Below are positions 46,652-64,000 of a stretch of DNA of 64,000 nt, in pieces. The notes under the pieces were generated by a model. The model did not search any database and was not told the origin of the DNA. It worked only from the letters and a program-made list of their open reading frames with translations. The stretch is from Anthopleura xanthogrammica (Eukaryota > Cnidaria > Anthozoa > Actiniaria > Actiniidae). The position numbers and the translations under genes are program-made. The DNA lies in assembly GCA_964019055.1 (NCBI GenBank), contig OZ025212.1, positions 124,001-188,000 of the forward strand, written 5' to 3'. Within the stretch, counting starts at the first letter, position 1; each line of letters starts with the position of its first letter.

Positions 46652-48730
46652 TGGTCTTGAAGGGACGTTTCTTTGTTTGATCGGCAGTACTCGAATCTTT
46701 TGTGTTGTTCTGCATTGATTTTCCCGCGCGCGTATTGTTTAAAGCCTCGATCTGATGAAAAATTATGGACCGCGCTTCTCAGAGTAATTTCCTGAGGGGG
46801 TAGGGGTGAGGGTTAATTTAGCGGAAAGAGAAACAACTTTAAAAAAAAAATGAAAATTCTTCAACTAAATAATTCAGCTTTAAAAATATTTTCTAGCTCA
46901 TTTAAGTATTCTGAGATCATTTTTATTCGTTTATGAATTAATAAACTTAGTTTTCTTAAAAGGCACAATTACCCCACCCCTGAGAGTACCAAAATGCCCG
47001 CTTAAATTACATAATAACTGACTATGAAATTTAAGCCGGGCTTGAAAGGCGCCATGTTAACCCGCTCTACATTGACTCTGCATTTGGCATTGAGATGTAG
47101 GGATAAGGTGGGAGTTTCCTTCTGAATACTGATTCGGGTAAGCTTCAACACAATCATTAAGTATTTTAGAGTTGAAGTAATGATGAAATGACTTCTATAA
47201 CCATCTTTCGGGACAGAAAGAACACATGTTGAAAGAAGTGCTTATCTGAACACCACCACGCCACGTGGCGAAACCAGTTACTCTCGAAACCTGGGCTTGG
47301 TTTTTGAATTTCTAACCTTATTAATCTTCCTTTTTGCTTCTTAGATTATTCCTTTAATATCCAGGATGTTTTAATTCTATGGGAACATGAAGATGGTAAG
47401 CTATTTACACGATTTTTGCCGTCATTGCGCTATACGATGTGTTACTGGCTTTCGGTAACCTTTTGTTCATGATTCTATTCCGAGATAAGACGTTATTCTT
47501 TTCATTTGTGGTCTTAGAAACGGTTAAGTTATACGCGGGGGTTCACTCGTATTGGTCATTGAATAAGTATTTGAAGAATTGTCCACAAGAGGGTGGAATA
47601 ATAGCCTAATGGTGTCAGAGGCACTGTATGACTAATGACGTCATTCATCAAAAGATGTTCTCTCTTTAAGTATACATTATATATCGTTGACGTTATTCTT
47701 TCTTTTGTTGTTTTTCAGGTGCTTTGAGGTAATTATACACCATCTACACAGCATCAGTTTGGTTAAGAGTAACTAAACCTGATTCAAAACAATAGGCTAT
47801 AATAACTAACATCTGTAAAAAAAATCACTGCTTGATGACTGCACATTTTTTTAACAACTGTACATATAAACCTATACCTTCTTGCACTGTCTCTCTCTCT
47901 CATTCCAATATAATAATTCAGTGTCATTCATTTTAGATGATAAAATAGCAATAAAAATCCCTAAAATATATAAACTAAGCAAAATTAGGTCTTAAAACAC
48001 GTTAATAGGGTTGATAGAGTGCACACTGTATATCAGTGAAACAAAACCTTGAATAAAATAGTGGATATCCCTGGATCAGAGTGAATGCCTTAGTGAATTC
48101 TTAAGTTAGCACTACATAGCTAGTAATTGTTTCAAGGATACATGTCATGCACTCTAAGCAATAATATTGTAAATAGGTAAATAATTTGAAAAGTGATTAT
48201 CTGTAGTACAGTAATTTGAATCAAATAAACTAATGCCAATAATTTTTAAAATACTTATTCGATATTTATCAAAATAATCGTGATAAATATAGAAACATTT
48301 TTGGATCTAAAACTAATATTATTAAAATATTAAATGAATAAACAATTTCTTTTGACTTGATTGTTTTGTTGTTAGATTTGTTTTCAAATCATCAAGTTAC
48401 CTACAAAAAATAAATATTATTGCTCTATTTCAGAATTCTTTTAGACACTGGTACTCCTATGAAATATTTCTCAGGCTCAGATACAGACCAGCTCACACCT
48501 TTTTCCAGAAAATACTTAAGATTTTCAAAGTAGCAGTACATAGATCATTTATAGCTCCAGTTCTCTTAAGAGGTACAACAACAGCTGGTTTGAAAAATGG
48601 GCAAAAATTACATTTTCAAATTTTCTTTTTCAATTCTGATTGTTTTGTTTTTAAAGTTTGGCGTTGTTTTTTTTGGTTTGGCGGTCTTGGAAAGGGTCAT
48701 TTTTGGGCTGGAACTGCACCTGTTTCTTTA
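46652..48730. other. Intergenic, no gene recognised
   Basis: No coding exon is convincing. A short inverted repeat family member with AGAGTGCA ends lies at about 48014-48156 and resembles the element at 58970-59117. Confidence 0.45.
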
Positions 48731-55282
<6,552 letters not shown>

Positions 55283-56029
55283 TCATGTGGTTTTGTGAGG
55301 TGGAAACATTTTATTTTCTAACATTCTTGTTGCCATTAGTAACTACAACATATTGCATGGTGATAATTCGAGTCCATTCAACCAATAGGTGGCTGGTGCA
55401 AAACTAAGTGGTTTTTCAAGTAGTAAAGCAATGAAAAATAAAGTGCACTGTTCTCTTTCGTTTCATTTCTCAGTGGAATCTCGAACTGAATCAATTTTTT
55501 GACGGAATACTAATTAATAGAGGCGCACTTTATTGTAAGAATTTTAAAAGCTACCTTGAATCTACCTTTAAACTAATGCTGTTTTAGATCAAGTACGTGG
55601 TTTTAAAAACCGGCCAATCCGGTCCGTGTATTACTGTCTGTTATCAGTGCTGTACATATTCTTTCCATTGCAACAAGTGCAACATGGCAACAGTGAATAA
55701 ATAGAGGATATTACACGGTCGCGCGGAGATACGAATTTTATCTTCTGGTGTTGAAAATCTCTCATTCGTTCGTATCTCCAAGCGCCCATGAAATATTCTG
55801 TTTACTATGTAATAATATGCCGCTAAAAATACCATCTATTTTCCAGTCAATTATTTCCATTTGTAGAGGTGAAATGGAAATATCTAAAAAAAAAAAATAG
55901 AAATCAAGTTCCTGATATGTTCACGAACATGGCTGAATATTATAAAGTGAGTTTCAGTCTGTTTCTGAATTCATGACATTCAGGTAATACGATATCAATA
56001 CTGAGATCAGTACGCAGTTTTCATATCAG

Positions 56030-57273
56030 TTAATCATTTCGGCTGTACTCAGGTGTACCAAGCCACCATTGTGTGGTAGAAGAGGAAGAAGAGGAGCATC
56101 GATGTTCTGGATTATGCAAAACATAGAAGCCAAAATTATCATCATAATGATATCGTTCATTCCACCGTACTCGTTTGCTGCCTAGTCTCCCATCCCACTG
56201 ACATCCTATATAATATCCAATTGCACTGTCTACATAAGAATGATATAAACCTTGGTAGAAATGAGTTGTGCATTCGCTGCAGTTGATTCCTCGTACGTTA
56301 ATGTACTGGGCATGCGCACATGTGTCTCCGCTCTTATACGTGATGATATCCATGTTAGTCAGCAAACCTCGAATATAATCTCGCATGACGAGGCCGTCAG
56401 TGTCGTACTTACATGTGGCCCTAAAGAGAGTTGAGTTACTCCTGATATGCAGCATAACCGAGCGAGAAAGGCGGTAGTCAGTCCAGTTAAAAGTATCTTG
56501 GTTGATAGGAAAGTCCGTGACGAAGGCTTTTGCTTTGTATTTTAACTTGTTAACAAACGCAAATGACTCTATCAGAGTCCAGACGAAGCCTGGTTGTGAA
56601 TTGAAATCGCAGTAAACATTCGTCTTGTTGCCAGGAGGTAAAGTGATGGGATAAAGACCAGAAACGAGTCCTTTGCCATGCGCAGCACACGTCATCGGCT
56701 TCTCGCACAATCTGCCTGTGAAGATCCCTGGGATACAAAGGCACTTGAACTTTCGCTTGACGTCATCACACTGCTCGATACAGGTTCCTCCATTGAGACA
56801 GGTCACAAATCTACAACAGCCATTTCTGCAGTGTCCCGTACAAGCAGGAGGAACATTCTAGAAAGAAACAGAAAATCACACATCATTAATGAAATCGGTG
56901 GAAGGTTTGCTCTTTGAAATATCGAATATTTTACCTGGGGCAGTGAAAAACTTTGTTTGAGTTCGTAGTACTTGTAGCCAGCCTTTGGTTCGAAGTCTCT
57001 TGGTGCTGTGTGTCTGTCCTCGTCCATCAACTCACAACGTGTGCCAGACAGTTGATAGGACACGCATGCGCAGTCCATCACACAGACATTGAAACACTCC
57101 CGGATGCTCGAGGCTGTGACGTTTTTGTATGAATGTCCCAGGAGGGCGTGGTCAGACACGTTGTTATCAGCTTTGAAGGATCCTGAGTACTGTACAGCTG
57201 GACAGGTATTTTGATTGGCAGTTACCATAGCAACATATCGAGTGAGAGTGAATGCTAACAACAAAACTTCCAT
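56030..57273 (-). CDS. Secreted PAN/EGF/fibrinogen-like protein
   Basis: Two exons (57273-56935 and 56857-56030) give 388 residues. Residues 1-19 are a signal peptide. Residues about 23-105 are a PAN/apple-like module (IRECFNVCVMDCACVSYQL...CEL). An EGF-like module follows (C...CLNGGTCIEQC...FKCLCIPGIFTGRLCE). The C-terminal half is fibrinogen-related: GKGLVSGLYPITLP..N..NVYCDF, GFVWTLIESFAF, YRLSRSVMLHIRSNSTLFRATC, then a short Cys-rich end with CQWDGRLG. This arrangement and the WTLIESF and YRLSRS motifs resemble uncharacterised skeletal organic matrix proteins of Acropora and their anemone relatives. It is an extracellular adhesion or lectin-like protein; ligand unknown. A Ser run of seven precedes the end. 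Confidence 0.86.
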
Positions 57274-58016
57274 ATCTGTCTAATGTAAGAAAACGATCCC
57301 CAGTTAAAGAGTTGTATCGTTAAAGGAGTGCAAGAAGCAAAATTATGTTATAAATTTGTTCGGTTTTTACTTGATAACCAAAATAATAGTTGGAAAATTG
57401 AGGATCGAGGGACCAGGATAAATTAAAAGTTTCCAATTTATTAATCCATTAGTTTACCCATCCTCCCGTAAACAGTAGTGAATGCCGGTACCTCGAACCA
57501 AGGAATAATATCTATACAAAACATTTTATGTTTCTTATATATTTGTGCCGGTCTACTCTCGTGTTTTTAGCTATAATTAGTCATCATGAGGAGAGCAGAT
57601 CGACTAGCGGCCCTAGTTTGTTATGATACACTTTTTAGTTAACATACTTATGTTTTGTATATTTTTAGCTATTTTTAGATAATCAAAACAGGAAAATCCT
57701 CTAATTAGCAGATTTGGAAAAGCCGCCATACCCAAAATATTGTTATGTGACGGCTGTCTGGTTAAGTATTATTAAAGAAAGCTAACCTACACAAAATAGT
57801 TAGTTGATTTAGAAGCAGAGTCAGAGTGATCAACATTTTTGTCAACGCCGGGGCAACTTGAATAAAACAGAAGAATTAATGATCCCTCTTGTCGCAGCTG
57901 CCTCGCACCGACAAACCTGCCGGGCTGTATTGTGATTGGCCCGATTTTTTGATCACAACAATAAAAGCAAACTGTTTAGAATAAATTAGATGAAATTCGT
58001 TTTTAGTCGACCCGGC

Positions 58017-58106
58017 GATGGGGGGTTCTGATAGGGGGTTCTGATAGGGGGTTCTGATAGGGGGTTCTGATAGGGGGTTCCGCTGGAGCCCCCTATCAGA
58101 ACCCTG
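58017..58106. repeat. 15-bp tandem repeat with inverted end
   Basis: Five copies of GGGGGTTCTGATAGG are followed by inverted CCCCCTATCAGAACCC at about 58089-58105, so the array can fold back on itself. Confidence 0.9.
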
Positions 58107-58969
58107 ATCCCATCGATCCCATCTAAGATAGCGATATCCCAGTTGAAAATCCATGCTAGCTCTATTCAACTGAGACAGATCGATGAAAAGAAGACCCTAT
58201 TATATACCTTATTTAAGACACATTTGAGATATTGGCAACTTAGAACTTGGTGGTAATCCTGCTAAGGCGCTTTTTCTTTTCGCAAAAGACAAAATTTAAT
58301 ACCCTAACCAAGACAAACACAATAAGTGAAAATTACGATCCTTGCCAGAATTATAGACTGACCCTATCTAAGACAAGAAGCTCAAAAACCATACCCGTAT
58401 TGCAAATATATGGCACAGCCTCCCCCTGGGTTTAGTTCAATCTTGAGGGTCAGTTTTTGTAACCTTTGTAATCTATTGACTGGTAATGAATGACTTACTT
58501 AAACAAGGATATTTATCCACTAATGGACATTTTGTCAGCTCAGAACAACATCAGGGTTTTAACATATCTAATTAAAAGAGATAATATGTTGAACAATAAG
58601 AAAAACAAGGCTATAAGCAATACATTCTTTTACTGTCTGACTAACATAACCTAAGTAGAATATTTGTATCACATGAAGAGAAAATTAACTCACCGATTGA
58701 TCGATATCAGCTCCCCTAATTCCTGTTCTGAACTGCTACAGGTAATGGCGCGGTGTTGAATCGGTAGAGCAGCGCTGAACACTGAAATGAAACTGCGTGA
58801 AACACGGAGAAATAACAAGATGTACATGCTGTTTGATTGACAGCTATTCAACCAATAGACGAGAAATGTTTTAGGGGGGTAGCTGTTGTGAATAGGGGTA
58901 TAACTACTAATTTACATGTTTAAAAAATCATGAGCAATGTCGATCCCTAACGACGTCTTACTATGGGTT

Positions 58970-59117
58970 ATAGAGTGCAAATAGTATATCCGTGAAACAT
59001 TAGTTATACTAAATAGTACAATTTTGTGCAAATTATGTTGTTTTCTATTGTTTAATTAGCACTATTTTGTGCTATTTAGTAATTTCTATTTCACGGATAT
59101 ATTGTTTGCACTCTACT
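58970..59117. repeat. Foldback element with AGAGTGCAAA ends
   Basis: AGAGTGCAAATAGTATATCC..GTGAAA at the left is mirrored by TTTCACGGATATATTGTTTGCACTCT at the right, with an AT-rich interior containing ACTAAATAG/CTATTTAGT. A relative lies at about 48014-48156. Confidence 0.82.
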
Positions 59118-60337
59118 TGGAATCGAACTATTACTCTTTTAGGACTTAGGAACCTCCGGTTGTCATGGTTGCCTTGACGACTATCCGTCAGACCTTACTC
59201 AGGTTGTCTTCAGCACACGCTTGACTTTTCATGAGTTTTCTAACCTAAAACAAAAAGAGTTGGGATTTCTTATGATTTGTTTATCAAAATTTGACTCTAG
59301 AGTTCAGTTTGACAATGAAAGACTGAGACAGCAGGAAACAAGACAAAACAAAAAAAACACCGGGCCCTGAAAGTTTATTTAAAATATAATGTTAATATTA
59401 ATGATTATGTCTTAAACTTTGAAAACTCCTTCCTTATGGGATCGATGTTTCTACCTTGTTTCTACCTTCAGCCGGACGAGATAATTTTAAGCCGTAATCA
59501 GTTCTGGTCTGAGGTACGCGGTGATGTGTGAGCCTGAATGCAGTGAGTGCAGAACTACGGCTGTCAGAGCACTCAGTCCTGTCAAGTCCCTCAGGAATGA
59601 AATTGTAACACTTTTGGCTTCTCTTAAATTTTACCTTCCTCGAATTGGAGAAAAGTGTGATTTTTGGGGGGATTTTTCTTTTCATTACCTTAACCTAATT
59701 AACAAAATAGTTTTCAGTTTGGCTAAAAAAAACTGTTATGAAAGATGTTTTGAACAGTTTGTTGGCATGATTTCAACAAAACAACACACGTTCTTAGTCC
59801 TGAAACAAAGCCCACACGGGTAGCCGCACGTGGCTACACAAATGTTTAGAAATGATGCCAATTAACCGATAAACGAGATTTGTTTTAGCTCTTTGTGAGA
59901 AATAACGGAAGTCTTGATGTAGGAGTTAGCAATGGCATTCTGACACAGTTGAAAAAATTCCTTGTCATAACCTTGTATATTTTGAATTTTTCACCAAAAT
60001 ATTATACTAGTAGGAGTAGGTCAGGTGTAGGATACGGTAGATTCTAGAGACTCGATACTGTAGAGAACATGAAAAAAAAATTGCGGTTATATGATGTATA
60101 TTATACCTCATGGACGGCATCAGACTACTTTACTTTTCCAAGGTTTTTGCTGGCAGTTCCGTATATAGATTTTGTTAATTGTAATTTTAACATTTTAGGA
60201 TTTTCTTGCGCTATTTGTAAAGCGTTTTAGACGGAACGTTTTATGATAGTTCTAGCGCTATATAAGAATAAATTATTATGATATCTATTATTACTTATAA
60301 TCATGTTTGTCATTTACAAGAATCATGACCTTCAGTA

Positions 60338-60398
60338 GCTTGTGCTGGTTCCAGAGGCGGTTTTATATGGCGAGTCGAAGGCGAGCGCCTCTGGAACC
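60338..60398. repeat. Hairpin
   Basis: CTGGTTCCAGAGGCG near 60345 is mirrored by CGCCTCTGGAACCAG ending at 60399. This is a common type of short foldback. Confidence 0.75.
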
Positions 60399-60941
60399 AG
60401 GGTACTAGTGCTACTGTGCTAGTGCTGGTTCTATTCAAACAAAAAGAACGCGTGTTTGATTACTGGCTGTAAGAGGATTTTTTCTGCCTTGTTGAAGATC
60501 TTATAAAAAATGTAGTACAGCTTTGAAATGGGTAAGTAGAAGCTGTCTGTCTGTCTGTCTCTATTTTATTAAGCATAAATTTATCAGAAGAGCTAGTGAG
60601 CTATAAACTAGTGCAACAATTGCATAGAAAGTGAGTGATTTCAATCAGTTTACAGGTAACTTCTCAGTTAAATTTCATCTAGGTGTAAAGGTTTTACTGT
60701 AGTGTCTTTTTTTTTTTGTCGAAGTACAAGTACAGTAGAAGTGGATAGATTTCTGAATGATGTACTTTGTTTTTATTCAGCCAATCACAGATGACCAATT
60801 TCCATAGAAACCAATAAGAATTCAATATGAGACACGTGTTAATTTGGCGCTAATTGTTGGCGCGGTTCAATAAAAACAAAAGATTTCAAATGCTTATGCG
60901 ATAGTGAGTTGGTAGGACGTGCACTCAAAATATCCCAAAAT

Positions 60942-63900
60942 ATGGAAGCAGAATTACTTTGTCCAGTCTGCCATAAACCTTTCACATGTCCTATCTTTCT
61001 ACCTTGTGCTCATAGTGTCTGTATGAGCTGTACTAAGGCTATTTCAACCACGACTGCTAGTGGAGATAATAAGAATAGTGAACACGGCGAGCCACGAGAA
61101 GTTGGAGACTCTTTTTCAGATGATTCAGGTTATGTAAGCGTTTATGAGCTGAATCACTTATATCAAGCTATTGGCAATATCCCCTGTCTTAAATGTCCTG
61201 TGTGCAAGAAAATGTTCCCGCTAGATGGCAGAGGAATAAGTGGATTCCCTCGCAACCGTCTTCTAGAAAACATCGTCAATCGCCATTACACCAAAACGAA
61301 TGGGAATGTTCACTGTCAGTTGTGCGAGAAAGATCCTCCAAGACCAGCAACTGTAATGTGTGAACAGTGTGAAGTAGTTTATTGTGATGATTGCTGTAAA
61401 ACCTGCCACCCAAGTCGTGGTCCTTTGGCAAAGCACAGCCTAATTCATCCATCTCATTCAAAGTCGTCCGCTAGAAACTCTATGATCAAGTGTGGTGATC
61501 ATCTTGAAGAGCACAACAGCATGTACTGTGTACTATGTAGGATTCCCATTTGCTACGTATGTATAGAAAAAGGTCAGCATAAGGGCCATGAAGTGAAAGC
61601 ATTGGGAGCCATCTTCAAGGAGCAAAAGGTACGGTCATAGATATCAGTAAAAGGCTTTGCGCAAACCTGTCGTCTGCTCACAATGTTACAATATGTTAAT
61701 CGTTACACACAAAAAACAAATCACTTATATATCGCCTTTTTCTCATTCTTATTTTCACGCAAATTATTAAGAAAAATATGGTGGGAAGCGATTTCATCAT
61801 AGTTTAATTTTCAGCCCGTTTTCTGCTAATATTTGATTTTAAATGTGGGCTTCCAAGCATGCAGCGCGTCAAGAATTAATTTTTCACAAGCGTCGCTAGT
61901 CTGATCTTGGCAGACCAAAACCATTCTAATTCAGTTATAGATCCCAAAACCACATTGATCTCGAGATGGATACGGGAAAAAATGAATTTTTGAGATTTTA
62001 TGAAACGTTTGAAGATCGAAAACTGACGGCGAAGATTCTTTGTGCACCTGTTCATGGGTAGCTCTAGCTGTAGCTAGTAGGTTGTGGTTGGGAGTAAGGA
62101 AACTGCATAAACTACAATCCGACTGGCTCTGTTTATCTCGCTTTACAAATAATTGAAAAACCTTCTTACTGGTCCATCATCAAAGTTTACAGCCCATATA
62201 CTTGTACATTATTACTTTTTCCATGGATTTAATGATGAAATTTAATGATTTTCTCATTTTTGCCTGTGTATAGTGGTGCAAATAAACTATCTTTATTTTT
62301 CACATTTGAACATGAATATTGAATAGTTCTTTAGAATGTGAGAATTTAAAGGATGTGGTTTAAATATTAGTAGAAAATATTTGATTTCCATTGATTCCCT
62401 TGAGGATAATCATATTTTAGTACTTGAAGTTATAATACAATAAAAGCCAGACATTATTCCAGGGATGATCAATCGGGTGTTCCCTGATTTTCAACAGTTT
62501 TTTTAATGCTTCCTTAGTAACATTTCTGTGTTTTGCTTTGGCAACACATTAACTATTTATATTTGAGTATATGTACATGGAGGTTATCATTTGTCAAATG
62601 TGTATATGGTATATATATCCATGACAGCATGGTCAACTCAATATTAGACCTCAGACATCTCACAATCTTAATGGCTTGAGAATGAATTTCTTTGGGTTCA
62701 TTAAATTCCACTCCAGGCAATTATTTCTCTCTGATGTATATCTTTCTTTATTCTACAATCTCATTTGCATTATTATTTATTGGTATTTCAAATGATTTTC
62801 TCACCACCAGTTATGAGATTTCCTAAGGGGAATTTTGTGAATATGAAAGGTTGTATTATTAATGCCGTTTTAAGTATTCCACAACACATCAACCAATAAT
62901 ATTCAAGGAGTCCATGATTGTATTTATACATAAATCTCTTGATTGAAATTACATCAAAGGTCATTGCCAAGGCTGTCCAGATGATTTCATTTCCTGTAAA
63001 TATTTTTACACAAATGATATTATGTTGAGACCTCAAAGTGAAAAAATATTTTAAACTGCTTGCATGTGTTCTTATACTATTTCTAGTTCACGTGATCTTT
63101 ATAATATATATATTTTTTTATTCCCATTTTGCTTCTAGATGGTAATGTTATCTTTTTCTAAACCTCCCAGTCAGTCAAAATGTTTATTAAATGACTAATA
63201 TAACAATATCCTGTTGTTCCATCCTCATGTGCCTTGGGTGAAACCGAATATTCTTGCTTTTGGCAGCAAGGAATGGATCAAAGAAAATCTTAATTTGTTA
63301 TGACTTGGAAATTTAAAATTAAGAAAATTGATAAGAATATAGCTAGATCAGAATTCTGAAAAAAAAGGAGAAAATACTGGCCTGATACATATAATGCATA
63401 CTTTTTATCCTTTTTCTCTCTGTATTGTCAATTATCTAAGATTCAGGGATATTTTCNNNNNNNNNNNNNNNNNNNNNNNNNNNNNNNNNNNNNNNNNNNN
63501 NNNNNNNNNNNNNNNNNNNNNNNNNNNNNNNNNNNNNNNNNNNNNNNNNNNNNNNNNNNNNNNNNNNNNNNNNNNNNNNNNNNNNNNNNNNNNNNNNNNN
63601 NNNNNNNNNNNNNNNNNNNNNNNNNNNNNNNNNNNNNNNNNNNNNNNNNNNNNNNNATATTTTTCAGCTCCTTGTGCTCCAGATATCATACCTGATCAGT
63701 GCAGTGTTACTAACAATGCCATAACTCTTTGCTGGAAGCCACACAAGCGTAGCTGTGTAGAAGGTTACGTGGTAGAGCTTGATGACGGCAGTGGAGGAAA
63801 CTTCATAGAAGTATATCGTGGTAATTCTCTGGAGTGTACTGTACAGGGGCTACAGTTTGATTCTACCTACAGGGCTAGAGTCAAAGGTGTAAATACAGCA

Positions 63901-64000
63901 GGAGAAGGAGCACCAAGTGACGAGGTTTATCTGACCACATCTGACAGTAAGTTGCTAACTTTGTTTATAGCAGTTAGAGGGTAAGGCAGCCTATAGACTA
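60942..64000 (+). CDS. TRIM9/67-like E3 ligase, partial (runs off the window)
   Basis: The first exon, 60942-61628, starts MEAELLCPVCHKPFTCP, with a RING split by an insert of about 55 residues (C..C...C.H..C..C then CLKCPVCKKMFPLDGRG), as in TRIM9 and TRIM67. Two B-boxes follow (CQLCEK...HPSRGPLAKHS and CGDHLEEHNSMYCVLCRIPICYVC). An FN3 exon at 63668-63946 has PDQCSVTNNAITLCW, GYVVELDDG, EVYRG and FDSTYRARVKGVNTAGEGAPSDE, very like TRIM9 FN3. No coiled-coil or COS exon is visible between 61629 and 63456. The 200-base N gap at 63457-63656 may hide them. The RING insert carries DSGYVS. Its B-boxes resemble those of the minus-strand TRIM upstream, so the two are likely inverted paralogues. TRIM9 acts in neurons on cytoskeleton and vesicle trafficking. 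Confidence 0.87.
61122..61139 (+). other. DSGYVS beta-TrCP-type degron motif in the RING insert
   Basis: The six codons encode D-S-G-Y-V-S, matching DSGxxS. Human TRIM9 has a similar DSGYGS motif in its RING insert that binds beta-TrCP. The context here is acidic and serine-rich (DSFSDDSGYVS). Confidence 0.7.
61629..63456. other. Intron of the TRIM9-like gene, nothing else seen
   Basis: AT-rich sequence without a coiled-coil exon. The minus-strand open frame at 62788-63036 has no recognisable features. Confidence 0.5.
63457..63656. other. Assembly gap (N x 200)
   Basis: Exactly 200 N bases. A round length suggests a placeholder, so the true gap may be larger and could contain the missing TRIM exons. 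Confidence 0.97.

Larger units (their letters stand above)
57274..60941. other. Intergenic, repeats only
   Basis: No coding exon seen. It contains the 15-bp tandem at 58017-58095, an inverted-repeat element at 58970-59117, a hairpin at about 60338-60398 and a short TGTC run near 60545. Confidence 0.5.

Overview
The window looks like AT-rich, intron-dense nuclear DNA of a cnidarian, most likely an anthozoan (sea anemone or stony coral). Three things point there: a large dicysteine galaxin-type gene; a PAN/EGF/fibrinogen-like secreted protein of the type found in coral skeletal matrices; and metazoan genes (JAK, Salvador, RSPH4A/6A, eIF4A3, TRIM9-like) with GT-AG introns and many foldback elements. 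I cannot name the species.

Layout. 1-2.8 kb: repeats only. 2.84-3.55 kb (-): TSP1-repeat membrane protein. 3.89-20.13 kb (+): a 29-exon JAK-type kinase, FERM-SH2-pseudokinase-kinase, with a linker of over 550 residues between its two kinase domains. 20.97-22.12 kb (-): TEX30-like hydrolase. 24.92-28.46 kb (+): galaxin-like protein with a netrin-like C-terminus. 29.58-32.38 kb (-): Salvador/SAV1 of the Hippo pathway, head-to-head with 32.73-39.40 kb (+): radial spoke head RSPH4A/6A. 39.97-43.43 kb (-): eIF4A3. 43.64-44.23 kb (+): a doubtful two-exon small ORF. 45.29-46.65 kb (-): single-exon F-box/LRR protein. 48.73-55.27 kb (-): TRIM protein with three FN3-SPRY modules. 56.03-57.27 kb (-): PAN/EGF/fibrinogen-like secreted protein. 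60.94 kb to the window end (+): a second TRIM9-like gene, interrupted by a 200-base N gap.

The genes do not form an operon; this is an ordinary gene-dense animal region. Some pairings suggest function: SAV1 and the radial spoke gene share a 352-bp intergenic promoter region with a near-consensus RFX X-box, and the two TRIM genes look like inverted paralogues.

The strongest unusual signal is the JAK linker. One 1.55-kb exon encodes seven 20-residue repeats, four carrying Tyr-Val-Pro-Gln. Tyr-x-x-Gln is the STAT3 docking consensus of gp130-type receptors, so this kinase may carry its own STAT docking array. A second theme is tandem duplication of exon 3' ends, in three internal exons together with the splice donor and in one terminal exon (JAK, galaxin twice, TEX30).
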